This document shows, piece by piece, positions 1 through 11,181 of a DNA stretch of 64,000 nucleotides. Made by a program: the position numbers and the translations under genes. How positions within the stretch are numbered: position 1 is the stretch's first letter; the number at the start of each line of letters is the position of its first letter. The DNA is from Aegilops tauschii subsp. strangulata. Lineage: Eukaryota > Streptophyta > Magnoliopsida > Poales > Poaceae. Below the pieces are notes generated by a model. That model was not told where the DNA came from. It saw only the letters and a list, made by a program, of their open reading frames with translations, and searched no databases. Location: the NCBI RefSeq assembly GCF_002575655.3, contig NC_053037.3:451639793-451703792 (forward strand), in the 5' to 3' direction.

Positions 1-850
1 CATGGCGCTCCTCCATCGCCTGGTCCCCAGATCGGATCGGGCCTCCCTGGCGATCACGTCGCCCCGCCAAACATCGCGGCGGGCGATCTGTTCTCATGCG
101 GCGCTCCTGCAACGGCTCATGGTGGGCCGCCGCCGCCGTCGTCCTGGATGGCGCCGCCTTCCGGTGCGCCTCCTGCCCCGCACCACTACGGCGTCCAGTC
201 GTCCCATCCCTACGGCGCGCCGCCACACCAACCCTACCCGGCGCCACACCAACCCTACCCGGTGCCGTCGCCGTCGTCTCATGGGGCTGCCGCTGCTGTG
301 CAGCCCTACTCGGTGCCCCCGACGCATCCCTACCCTGCGCCGCCCCAAGCCTACCCGGCTCCGTCGCCGCCGCCCCATGTGGCTGCGGCTGCCCTACCGT
401 ATGGGGCGCCCGCTGCAGCGTCCTACGGCGCCCCGATGGCTGGTTCTGTCGGGTCCTATCCGTCCTACTCGGGACCGGCTGCACATCTGTCGATGGGCTT
501 CTACGCACCACCGCATGCTCATGGTGATCAGGCCACAGTGTCGTCGCCGTTTTACTTCTCACACCTGCTACCGGTGAAACTCACGCCGGACAACTACTTG
601 TCCTGGCGTGCCCAGGTGTTGCCTCTTATGCGGAGTCGCTACCTGGAGGGCTACGTTGACGGATCCATCCCGTGTCTGCCCCCTCAGCACCCGGCGTATC
701 ATGCATGGGTGGCCCAGGATCAAGCCATCCTCTTCGCCATCCAGTCGTCGCTCGCTCCGAGCGTCTCGTCGCTGGTCATCTTCGCCGCTACGTCACGGGA
801 GGCGTGGGCGGCTCTTCACACCAGCTTCGCCTCTCAGTCTCAGGCGCGTG
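1..850 (+). pseudogene. copia gag, N-terminal segment
   Basis: The frame is open from base 1 in the phase of the Met codon at 148, so the true start is outside the window. Residues coded by about 148-540 are rich in Pro, Tyr, Ala and His, with repeated PHQPYP-like units. From about 550 the sequence matches the copia gag (UBN2-type) domain, beginning LPVKLTPDNYLSWRAQ and ending at SQSQAR where the solo LTR enters. The domain continues after 3650 with the next helices. The Pro-rich leader is typical of this type of gag and probably disordered. Calling it a pseudogene rests on the insertion and on lesions further down the same element. Confidence 0.85.
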
Positions 851-1302
851 TGAAAGAACATGCGGTGCCCCCATGTTTGGTTTTGGTAATTGATGACAAT
901 CTCTATGGACTAATGGTTGCCTTGAGTTATATTTGAAGGATTTGTCCATAGGCTTTTCTTGAAGTCCATGTGTTGGTTTCAAGGAGTTTATGTGGTGACC
1001 AAGGTGTTGTTAAGGAATTATCCAAAGATTGGTCATGTGAGAGTAGAGCTTATTGCAAGCATGTCTTGAAGAAGAAGATTGTGTGATCATTCATGTTTAC
1101 CTTCAAGACATCATCCAAATGAAGAGAGTTGGAAAGAGTCAAGGTTGATCAAGACTAAGTCAAGAGTGAATCAAGTTGATCAACACACAAAGCGCACAAG
1201 ATGTACCGAGAGGGATCAAGCGATCCCATGGTGTGGTAAGCATTGTCGATTACGCTTTGTGTACTAACCCATGATCTTTGTGAGAGTTCTTTGTGGGGTT
1301 AG

Positions 1303-1484
1303 GTTGCGGTGTGCAAGTTCAAGTGAAGCATCATGAAGAGATCAAATGCTTGAAGCTTGCCGTCCATTGTGGCGACAATGGACTTGTGAAGATGTTGCGG
1401 TGCGCAAGTTCAAGTGAAGCATCATGAAGAGATCAAATGCTTGAAGCTTGCCGTCCATTGTGGTGACAATGGACTTGTGGAGAT
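1303..1484 (+). repeat. 91-bp tandem duplication inside the solo LTR
   Basis: Two head-to-tail copies (1303-1393 and 1394-1484) both begin gttgcggtg and contain the same run through ccattgtgg and gacaatggacttgtg. They differ at only a few bases. The related LTRs at 5180-7845 and 13654-16363 carry a single copy of the corresponding segment, so the duplication arose in this copy or its parent. Confidence 0.85.
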
Positions 1485-2086
1485 GTGCGGAAGAGTGGCT
1501 CACCCATAGTGGAGTATGGGGGAGCAATCAACTAGTCTTCATCGAGCCAACACAACCAAGAAAGGTGGTCCAACTTGAGGGAGTCAAGATCGTCATCATC
1601 TAGCTCAAGTGGACCATGTGCAAGGCAAAGGTTTGCTCTTGATAGGTTTTCTATGTTACCGGTCTCATGATGGTAGTTGGGAGACCGGGTTATAGGATCG
1701 ATTACCGTACTATCAAGGGGGGCTCTCGATGAGTAGCTTGATCGTATCGTTCATAGAGAGCTCAAACCATTGCATCCTTGCATCATCTTTGTTGGTTCTC
1801 GTTTGGTTCTTCTCTTTGTGAGTTTTGGAGCTTATGGTCATCTTGATGACAAGCTCGAGTTCATCGAAAACGGAGTTCACTCGCATCTTCTATGATGTTT
1901 TCGATGTTGGAGGTTATGCCGGTTCTTCTCGGTTGGAGGTTTCACTCCTCTATTTTTTTGGCATACCTCCCCTGCCTCTTCTTACTGTCGCTGTTTTGAT
2001 GCTACTCGTCTTTCTCAATCCAACAAGCTTGAGTTTGCTCAATTCGGAGCTCATATGCAGAAGTTATGGCAGTTTTGGCTTCCTAG

Positions 2087-2535
2087 CGGTAGTACCGCGG
2101 CCAGAGCGGCAGTACCGCTTATCGCCCCAAGCGGTAGTACCGCTGTCCAAAGCGGTAGTACCGCCTATGGCCATAAGCGGTAGTACGGCTACGGTTCCGC
2201 GCTGGTACCGCCTCGATTTTGGGTCTTGCATTTTTCGTGTCGAGTTTTGCAGTAGTTGCACGGCAGTAAGGCACGGCAGTTCCACCTATAAGCGGTAGTA
2301 CCGCCCTGATGGGCGGTAGTACCGCCTATAAGCGGTAGTACCGCTCCGGTCGGGCGGTAGTACCGCTACTGCATTTTTGGTCCCGTGTTCTGCTCCTCTG
2401 GCGGTAGTACCGCTGGGGTGCGCGGTAGTACCGCTTATAAGCGGTACTACCGCCCCAAGGTTCATGTTTGGTTGCTCCTTTTCCCTGCTTCTTCCGCCAG
2501 AGCGGTAGTACCGCTCGTGGAGCGGTAGTACCGCT
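2087..2535. repeat. Array of short palindromes, consensus GCGGTAGTACCGC
   Basis: About fifteen copies of a 13-15 bp palindrome of the form (A/G)GCGGTAGTACCGC(T/C) lie in the U3-like part of the LTR, spaced irregularly by 5-60 bp, just upstream of the TATA box at 2578. Some units are mutated (for example ggcagtaccgc) and one is inverted (gcggtactaccgc). Each unit is self-complementary about its centre and neighbouring units can pair with one another. The position suggests a regulatory or structural role in the LTR promoter; this is inference. Confidence 0.85.
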
Positions 2536-2577
2536 CGTGTGCGGGCTGAGCACATAACGGTTGGATTTTTCCCCTTC

Positions 2578-2584
2578 TATAAAA
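2578..2584 (+). promoter_or_regulatory. TATA box of the solo LTR
   Basis: TATAAAA lies in a C-rich then G-rich context right after the palindrome array, where the U3/R promoter of a plant LTR is expected. The paired LTRs carry the same box on the minus strand near 6240-6246 and 14716-14722. Confidence 0.6.
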
Positions 2585-3645
2585 GGGGGTCTTCTTCCCC
2601 AATGAACCTTATCTCTTGAGCTCGTGTTCTTCCCCCATTGTTGTCCTTCTTCGAGCTTGCTAACTCTCAATCCCTCCATGGATCCGTGCTAGTTTTTGAG
2701 GGAAAAGAGAGAGGAGATCTAGATCCACATTTCCACCAATCACTTTCTCCTCTATGTGAGGGGAACCCCTTGGATCTAGATCTTGGAGTTCTTGGTGTTC
2801 TCCTTCTTGTTCTTCCTCTCATTTTCTTCCCTAGCATTAGTTGCTTCGGTGGGATTTGAGAGAGAAGGACTTGGGCACTCCGTGTGCCCTTGCCATTGCA
2901 TTTGGTGCATCGGTTTGAGTTCTCCACGGTGATACGTGGAAGTTACAAGTTGAGAAGCTTATTACTCTTGGGTGCTTGGTGCCCTTGAGCTTGTTCCTCT
3001 TGGGTGCTTGGGCGCCCTAGACGGTTGGTGGTGTTCGGAGCTCAATCATTGTGGTGTAAAGCTCCGGGCAAGCGTCGGGGTCTCCAATTAGGTTGTGGAG
3101 ATCGCCCCGAGCAATTTGACGGGTACCGGTGACCGCCCCCAAGGGTTGCCAAAGTGTACGGGTTCGGTGACCGCCCCCAAGGGTTGCCATTTGTACGGGT
3201 TCGGTGACCGCCCTCAAGGGTCCCTTAGTGGAATCACGGCATCTTGCATTGTGCGAGGGCGTGAGGAGATTACGATGGCCCTAGTGGCTTCTTGGGGAGC
3301 ATTGTGCCTCCACACCGCTCCAAACGGAGATTACCATCCGAAGGGTGTGAACTTCGGGATACATCGTCGTCTCCACGTGCCTCGGTTATCTCTTAACCGA
3401 ACCCTTTACTTACGCACTTTACTTTGTGATAGCCATATTGTTTCTTGTCATATATCTTGCTATCCCTTAGTTGTTTATCTTGCTTAGCATAAGTTGTTGG
3501 TGCACATAGGTGAGCCTAGTTGTTGTAGGTTTTGAGCTTGTCAAATTAACCGCTAGGTTTATTCCGCATTTGTTCAAGCCTAAACCGTAATTATTTTTAA
3601 GCGCCTATTCACCCCCCTCCTCTAGGCGACATCCACGATCTTTCA

Positions 3646-5179
3646 GCGTGCCCACTCTATCCGCACCGAGCTAGGTGAGACCAAGCTTGGTGACCTCAGC
3701 ATTACGGACTACTTCAACAAGATGAGGGGCCTCGCCGACACACTGGCTTCGATTGGCCAGTCTCTGCAGGACGAGGAGTTCACCACCTTCGTGCTTAACG
3801 GGCTTGATGATGATTATGACAATCTCGTTGAGAACGTTCATGGGCGTGATGATCCACTTCCACCTCGCGAGCTTTACGCCCGACTCCTTGGCCGCGAACA
3901 ACGCATCAAGGCGCGCCGTGTCTCACCGGGTTTCGTCTCCGCCAATGCCGCGACTCGTGGCAAACCTCCGCGGTCATCATCTTCGGGTGGCAAGCCGACA
4001 CCGTCTTCACAGCCGGCCTCGCGTGGCAATGCGCCATCCATCATGGGTGGCAACCGGCCGGTTGCTTGCTGCTCCTCCTGCGGTGCCCCGCAGGCTTGCC
4101 AGCTGTGTGGCCTTGAGCGCCACATCGCCTCTCGCTGTCATCGTCGCTACAAGCAAGATTTTCTGGGCCTCGGCAACAATGGTAAAGGGAACGACAAGCA
4201 GGCCGCCGCCGCCGTGACGAGTCATGATCATGGTCGCACTCCGTCCTACTCCATTGATCCGACATGGTATATGGACACCGGAGCTACTAACCACCTCACC
4301 GGCGAGATGGGCAAGCTCTCTACCCAAGAGCCATATCGTGGTCATGATCAGGTGCACACCGCCAGTGGAGCAAGTATGCGCATCTCTCATGTTGGTCAGG
4401 CTTCTCTCCTTGCACACAATTTTCGCAAACTACATCTTTCCAATGTCCTTCGTGTTCCCTCTGCTACGCGTAGTTTGTTGTCTATTCCTCAACTTACACG
4501 TGATAATAATGTCCTTGCTGAGTTTCACCCTTTTCGTTTCTTTATCAAGGATCGGGACACGAGGGCCGTTCTGCTTAGCGGTCGTCTTCGCCATGGCTTG
4601 TACGCACTTGATGCGCCGCGCACACCCTCCATGCAGTCTTCTCCTCAGGCGTTCAGTGGTGTCCGTGTGTCGCCCACTCACTGGCATGCGCGCCTTGGTC
4701 ATCCTGCAGCTCACATAGTTCGTCATGTGTTGCATCGTTATGAGCTACCAGTTGTGTCCAATAAAACTGCTGAAACTGTCTGTGATGCCTGTCAGCAGGG
4801 CAAGAGTCACCAACTTCCGTTTTCAGAGTCTAGTCGTGTTGTGAAACATCCTCTTGAGCTTGTGTTTTCTGATGTCTGGGGTCATGCCCAGACATCCGTT
4901 AGTGGTCACAATTATTATGTCAGTTTTATTGATGCTTATAGTCGGTTTACTTGGCTATATCTTATTAAGCGCAAGTCTAATGTGTTCGATGTTTTTATTT
5001 AGTTTCAAGCACACGTTGAGCGTCTCCTTAAACAGAAAATCATCCATGTTCAATCCTACTGGGGTGGTGAATACCACAACCTCAACTCGTTCTTTAACAA
5101 ACTTGGGATTTCGCATCGCGTGTCATGTCCTCATACACATCAGCAGAATGGAACTGCCGAACATAAGCATCGTCACCTC
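3646..5179 (+). pseudogene. copia gag C-terminus, protease and integrase (segment 2)
   Basis: This resumes gag after the solo LTR (HSIRTELGETKLGDLSITDY...) and continues through a CCHC zinc knuckle, C-QL-C-GLER-H-IASR-C, near 4096-4140. The protease active site is MDTGATNHLT near 4270. The integrase zinc-binding region follows (HARLGHPAAH..., CDACQQGKSHQLPF), then the catalytic core. Catalytic residue 1 is the Asp of SDVWG at 4871-4873. An in-frame TAG sits at 5000-5002. The second catalytic Asp, normally in QSDWGGEY, is Tyr here (tac, 5057-5059). The third residue, Glu of NGTAEHKH, is present at 5159-5161. The segment ends at the acctc duplication (5175-5179), where the large element enters. 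The nonsense codon and the missing Asp make this copy non-functional. Confidence 0.92.
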
Positions 5180-7845
5180 TGAAAGATCGTCGATGTCGCC
5201 TAGAGGGGGGGTGAATAGGCTCTTTAAATTAATTACGGTTGAGGCTTGAACAAATGCGGAATAAACCTAGCGGTTAATTTGTCAAGCACAAAACCTACAA
5301 CAATTAGGCTCACCTATGTGCACCAACAACTTATGCTAAGCAAGAAAACCTACTTAGGTGATAGCAAGATATATGACAAGAAACAATATGGCTATCACAA
5401 AGTAAAGTGCATAAGTAAAGGGCTCGGGTAAGAGATAACCGAGGCACGCGGAGACGACGATGTATCCCGAAGTTCACACCCTTGCGGATGCTAATCTCCG
5501 TTTGGAGCGGTGTGGAGGCACAATGCTCCCCAAGAAGCCACTAGGGCCACCGTAATCTCCTCACGCCCTCGCACAATGCAAGATGCCGTGATTCCACTAA
5601 GGGACCCTTGAGGGCGGTCACCGAACCCGTACAAATGGCAACCCTTGGGGGCGGTCACCGAACCCGTACACTTTGGCAACCCTTGGGGGCGGTCACCGGA
5701 ACCCGTCAAATTGCTCGGGGCGATCTCCACAACCTAATTAGAGACCCCGACGCTTGCCCGGAGCTTTACACCACAATGATTGAGCTCCGAACACCACCAA
5801 CCGTCTAGGGCGCCCAAGCACCCAAGAGGAACAAGCTCAAGGGTACCAAGCACCCAAGAGTAATAAGCTTCTCAACTTGTAACTTCCACGTATCACCGTG
5901 GAGAACTCAAACCGATGCACCAAATGCAATGGCAAGGGCACACGGAGTGCCCAAGTCCTTCTCTCTCAAATCCCACCGAAGCAACTAATGCTAGGGAGGA
6001 AAATGAGAGGAAGAACAAGAAGCAGAACACCAAGAACTCCAAGATCTAGATCCAAGGGGTTCCCCTCACATAGAGGAGAAAGTGATTGGTGGAAATGTGG
6101 ATCTAGATCTCCTCTCTCTTTTCCCTCAAAAACTAGCAAGAATCCATGAAGGGATTGAGAGTTAGCAAGCTCGAAGAAGGTCAACAATGGGGGAAGAACA
6201 CGAGATCAAAGGATAAGGTTCAATGGGGAAGAAGACCTTCCTTTTATAGGTGGGGAAAAATCCAACCGTTATGCTCACAGCCCGCACAGAGCGGTACTAC
6301 CGCTCCAAGGAGCGGTACTACCGCTAGGGCGGTAGTACCCCTTTGAAAAACAACAGCGAGGAGGCAAAAGGCCAGTAGAACCGCCGGAGCGGTACTACCG
6401 CTCGTCCCCACGGTACTACCGCTCGACCTCACGGTACTACCGCAAGTGGTAGCGGTACTACTGCTTGCGAGCGGTACAAAAAAAATACTTTCGTGCCTAC
6501 TTCCGCTGAGCAAAACATGAGATTTTGGTCCGGAGCGGTACTACCGCTCAGGAGCCGCGGTAGTACCGCTCCCAAGAGCGGTACTAAAAAATTACATCCG
6601 CAGCAGCCCCTTTAAAGGACACCAAAACTAACACAACTTCTGCAAACGGACTCCGAATTCGACGAAACCAAGTTTGTTGGAAAGCTAGCGACAAGGGCTA
6701 ACACAATCTTGATAGAAATACCAATAAGAAGCAAATGAGAAAAGGCCCAAAAGAAAATGGTGAGAACCCTTCCTCGAATAAGACCGGTAAAAACTCCAAC
6801 ATCGAAAACATCATAGAAGACGCATGCAAACTCCGTTTTCGATGAACTCAAGCTTGTCATCAAGATGACCATAAGCTCTAAGACTCACAAAGAGAACCAA
6901 ACAAGAACCAAGAAACATGATGCAAGGATGCAATGGTTTGAGCTCTCGACGAACGATACGATCAAGCTACTCACTTGAGAGCCCCCCTTGATAGTACGGC
7001 TATCGATCCTATAACCCGGTCTCCCAACTACCACCATGAGACCGGTAAAATAGAAAACCTATCAAGGGCAAACCTTTGCCTTGCACATGGTCCACTTGAG
7101 CTAGATGATGACGATCTTGACTCCCTCAAGTTGGACCACCTTTCTTGATTGCGTTGGCTCGATGAAGACTAGATGATTACTCCCCCATAGTCCACTATGG
7201 GTGAGCCACTCTTCGGCACATCTTCACAAGTCCATTGTCACCACAATGGACGGCAAGCTTCAAGCACTTGATCTCTTCGTGATGCTCCACTTGAACTTGC
7301 AAACGACAATCTTGATGACGATCACCACTTGATGTCATTCTCTCCATGGGTTGAGTGATATCTTCCTCTTGACGCAAGCCCATGAACACGTACCTAACCC
7401 CACATAGAACTCTCACATAGACCATGGGTTAGTACACAAAGCACAATGGAAAATGCTTACCATACCATGGGATCACTTGATCCCTCTCGATACATCTTCT
7501 ACGCTTTGTGAGTTGATCAACTTGATTCACTCTTGACTTAGTCTTGATCAACCTAGAATCTTTCCAACTCTCTTCATTTGGATGATGTATTGAAGGTAAA
7601 CATGAATGATCACACAATCTTCTTCTTCAAGACATGCTTGCAATAAGCTCAACTCTCACATGACCAATCTTTGGATAATTCCTTAATAGCACCTTGGTCA
7701 ACACAAACTCTCCTTGAAACCAACACATGTACTCCAAGAAAAGCCTATGGACAAAACCTTCAAATATAACTCAAGGCAACCATTAGTCCATAGAGATTGT
7801 CGTCAATTACCAAAACCAAACATGGGGGCACCACATGTTCTTTCA
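5180..7845 (-). repeat. 3' LTR of the gag-only element
   Basis: 2666 bp. On the plus strand it starts tgaaagatcgtcg and ends catgttctttca. It is the downstream LTR in transcriptional sense because the PPT abuts its right edge at 7846. It includes the palindrome cluster at about 6285-6590 and a TATA box on the minus strand near 6240. A plus-strand run cctagagggggggtgaatagg near the left edge is shared by all copies. Confidence 0.93.
6285..6590. repeat. GCGGTACTACCGC palindrome array in the 3' LTR
   Basis: About ten units of the same palindrome as at 2087-2535, here seen from the other strand (agcggtactaccgct). Several are decayed to half-palindromes such as cacggtactaccg. The array has fewer complete units than the solo LTR, so unit number varies within the family. 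Confidence 0.8.
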
Positions 7846-7858
7846 ATCTCCCCCATTT
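7846..7858 (-). other. Polypurine tract of the gag-only element
   Basis: On the minus strand this reads AAATGGGGGAGAT directly before the LTR start TGAAAGAAC. Its position next to the 3' LTR and its purine content fit the plus-strand primer of reverse transcription. Confidence 0.85.
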
Positions 7859-10800
7859 TGGTAATTGATGACAATCACTTTCAAGAGAGTTTATATAAGG
7901 AATTATGGATCACCATGCAATGCAACAACCAATGATGCATGAGTAAGAGATGCAAATGCTTAGGAACAAAACCAAAGCAAGAGGAGAGAATTCTCTAAAC
8001 TTCTCCACAAAACTCTCTGAAACTTCTCCCCCATTGGCATCGATTGCCAAAATGGGAGAAAAGCTTAGAAGGTCAATATAAATTGTGTTCCTCCATAATT
8101 TGTGTATTTCTCAACAAGAGAGTGGAATGCAATACACAAGTTTGACGGTAAATACTAGGAGGAAAACAAACTATATTTAGGCCCAAAGTTTACAAAAGAA
8201 AGATATGCCACAAAGACATAAGAAAGAGAGAAACAAGAAAACAAGCAATCAAAAGATACCAATTGAAGCAAGCAATCAACGGATATCAATTGAGCCAACT
8301 AGACCAATGATCCTACGTGCCACATGAATGAAATAAATTATGATATGAGCAAAGGAGTGTTCTAGAGAAACTAGAGAAGCTCCCCATGATTTGTGCACAA
8401 TTTAGTTTTGTAACTGGATACAACGAGCACAAGATAGGATCGTCACTCCCCCAAGATCAATAGAACCTCACGACAAGTGCAAGAGAGCAACAGAGTGTTC
8501 TAAAGACACTAGTGAAGCTCTCCATGATTTGTGCACTTCTTACAATATTTGCATTAGGATACCGAGTGCACAAAATAGGATCATCACTCCCCGAAAATCA
8601 ATAGAAACTCACAACAAGTGCAAGTGAGCATATAGGAAACAAAGCCTAGCACTTGCAACAAACAAATGGTTGAGAAACATATAAAAGAGGCAACTTAAGA
8701 GTAGGCTCAACCAAAATGATGTGTGTGAGTCATGGCAAAGCACTTGAGAAGACTAATGTACGAATGAGCATTAAGCATCAACATAGTCTTGGATAGTGGA
8801 GATACAAGGTGCATGACATGTCCTCCCCACACACACCAAGCAAAAGGGTTCACAAGCACACTAAAAATGCAAGATGAATAACCAACACTTGTGACAACCC
8901 ATGGTGAAGATAGAAGATGAAAGCCTCATCAAGACGAGGGATACCAATTAAGATGGCAAAAGCCTCGTAGAGATAAGCATGAGGAAAATAATCTTCACCA
9001 CACAGGAGTGCATCAAGATGCAACGAGATAAGACATGCACTCAAGGCAAAAGCTTTCACGGAGCCACCAAAGAAATAACAAGAAAGACAAGGTGGGCGTG
9101 AAAGAAAGGATATCATCTAGAGATGTAATTTCTCTCAAGTGTATAAGGTTCTAGGTAGACGAGATCATGATGATATATATCTACAAAGAAGGATGTACAC
9201 CCGAAATAGTTACAACACGATGGAACAAGATATCCAAAAGGAAGTCATAGATATACCAATAATATATTTGCTTGGAAGCATAGCACATGGCTAGATATGG
9301 TCTTATTGTACATAAATGAATTCCTACCACACAACCATCAAAGACATCACAACTAGTAACAAGAGATCATTGTTGGGATGCTTTGAGAAAGGAAACAAGT
9401 ATCACAAGAGAGAATGAATAAGATGCCATGATACAACCTACACAAGGTTGATGCAAGAAATGTGTGCATGAAGTATATGAAGATACTTGTTACCGAGTTA
9501 ACATTGGAAGGATGTAGTAGATACCAATTGAAGGTACAAAGTAGTTCATTGATCATCCTAGCTTGACTCCAAGAACCACATGGTGACAACACCTTCCTTG
9601 TGAGTGAGCCGAGCATCCAATGCTTCTCCAATTTTTCCTAGAACAACAACACAAACAAAATGGTACCCAAACTCATTGGGACCAAAGAGTTGGAAACACC
9701 AACAATACATAGGACAAACTCCACATAAATATGTGCATATAGATATGGAAATGAAATTCATGCACATCTCATCCAATTTGAGACTTGGTGGAGTTTCCCC
9801 TATATATTGGGTCAAAGAGAGAAAGCATGCAACGGAAACTACATGAAGTTAATATGCATGCTCAAGACTTTCAAGAACCAATACCAAAATACAAGGAAAT
9901 ACCAAGTGAAAAGAATACCAAATGGAGAAATCATCACTTGGAGATATCATTAAAAGATACATCAAGGAATGAGATATCCATTGGAACCCACAAAATGATA
10001 TCAAACTCCCAAAAGAGAGGATGGTTCCAAACAAACCAAGCTCTCTACAAAGTTTCATGATGGCACAAGTACCAAAAAGAAACGTCTTGCCGTCGACCAA
10101 CACACACTTAAAATGGATCACAAGTTTAGTGTTTTATAGAAAATAGGATAGCTCCCCCACGAGTTGTGCATTATAGAGAATTTGCATTTGAATACAAAAT
10201 GAACAAGGTAGGATCACCACGTTCACTATATCAAGGAAAACACTAGACAAGATCAAGAAAACAACAAGATCCTCAAGTGGCACGGAAGGCAATGGGAGTT
10301 GACACAAACTTGTCAAGAGATAAGGCAAATAAAAGGCAAACGCCAACGTGAAGATGATCAAAAATTTCTACCACACATAAGTGAGTACCAATTGTCAAAA
10401 GACAAGAAGTATTTGGAAATAATTCCCGGTGGTAGATAGCAAGGATATCCGACATCATCTTCACACCAAACACAAGCAAATTGCAACTTGTAGAGCTAAC
10501 ATGCCACCTAGGAACAAGATAATTGACAATATCAATTCTAGGTGACAATATCTCAAATGTAAACATTTTCTAGGCTAGTAATATACACATAGCATATTAC
10601 TCCCCCATAATGTGATACCAATTAAAGATAAACAAGAGGCAAAAATAACGATCCAACAAGAGATAATTAATGGACAATTAAGAATTTGAATTTCTCATGA
10701 GAAGACATACCACATAGCGACTAGATAATCTTGAAATATCAATACTAGATGGTATTACTCATGTACACACATTTATAGGATTGTGAGGTGCACAAAGCAC

Positions 10801-11181
10801 ATCACTCCCCCATAATAGGATATTCCATTAATCTCTCACAAGAGCCAACTAAGATACAAACAAGATGCACAAAGGCTCAACGTACGACACACATGTACAT
10901 GAAGTGCAAACCAACATACATAAACTTGATTACTCAAGATAAGCAATTTGGAGACACAACAAATACAAACACATGCAAGGAACAAAACCAATACATGCAA
11001 GGGGGCAAGTAACTTTCAATGTAAGCAATTTAAGTACAAGTTACCACAAGGAGGCACATTGGATATAAGATATAAGCTTGATGATTCGATTGACTTGGCT
11101 TGAGACAATAAGAGTGATGAAGTCCCCTTAATTCTTCATAATGTAGCCAAGTCTCCAATGTCCTCCAACAACACCTATTGA
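7859..11181 (-). other. Non-coding internal region of the gag-only element
   Basis: This 3.3 kb A-rich (plus strand) stretch lies between gag and the PPT. Only short ORFs occur and none shows a retroelement motif. In autonomous relatives, pol would be here. It holds an imperfect duplication of about 136 bp at 8354-8630 and scattered cactcccccA-type tracts that resemble extra polypurine tracts on the minus strand. Confidence 0.75.
8354..8630. repeat. Imperfect tandem duplication of about 136 bp
   Basis: Both copies contain gtgttcta-a-gacactag-like text, then tccatgatttgtgcac, a divergent A/T-rich middle, ataggatc-tcactccc, and finally acaagtgcaag. A third, more diverged relative lies near 10140-10220 (cgagttgtgcat ... 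gtaggatcaccac). All lie in the non-coding internal region. Confidence 0.7.

Larger units (their letters stand above)
851..3645 (+). mobile_element. Solo LTR of the gag-only LTR family, inserted in copia gag
   Basis: The insert starts TGAAAGAACATG and ends GATCTTTCA, giving terminal inverted repeats TGAAAGA/TCTTTCA. It is flanked by the 5-bp duplication gcgtg at 846-850 and 3646-3650. Its sequence is the reverse complement of the two LTRs at 5180-7845 and 13654-16363, with no internal domain attached, so it is a solo LTR left by LTR-LTR recombination. It is 2795 bp against 2666 and 2710 bp for the paired LTRs. Part of the excess is a 91-bp tandem duplication at 1303-1484. A TATA box follows the palindrome array. 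Open frames inside it are not conserved as genes. Confidence 0.93.

Noticed and set aside
94..378. Arg-rich ORF on the minus strand opposite gag
   Set aside because: Shadow of a GC-rich, Pro-rich coding stretch; low-complexity and no homology pattern.
2087..2535. CRISPR-like array
   Set aside because: Units are short palindromes with irregular spacing, no spacers of constant size, no cas genes, and the host is a plant.
2286..2679. Minus-strand ORFs with repeated RYYRS-like units in the solo LTR
   Set aside because: By-product of the GCGGTAGTACCGC palindromes read in frame; not conserved in the other LTR copies.
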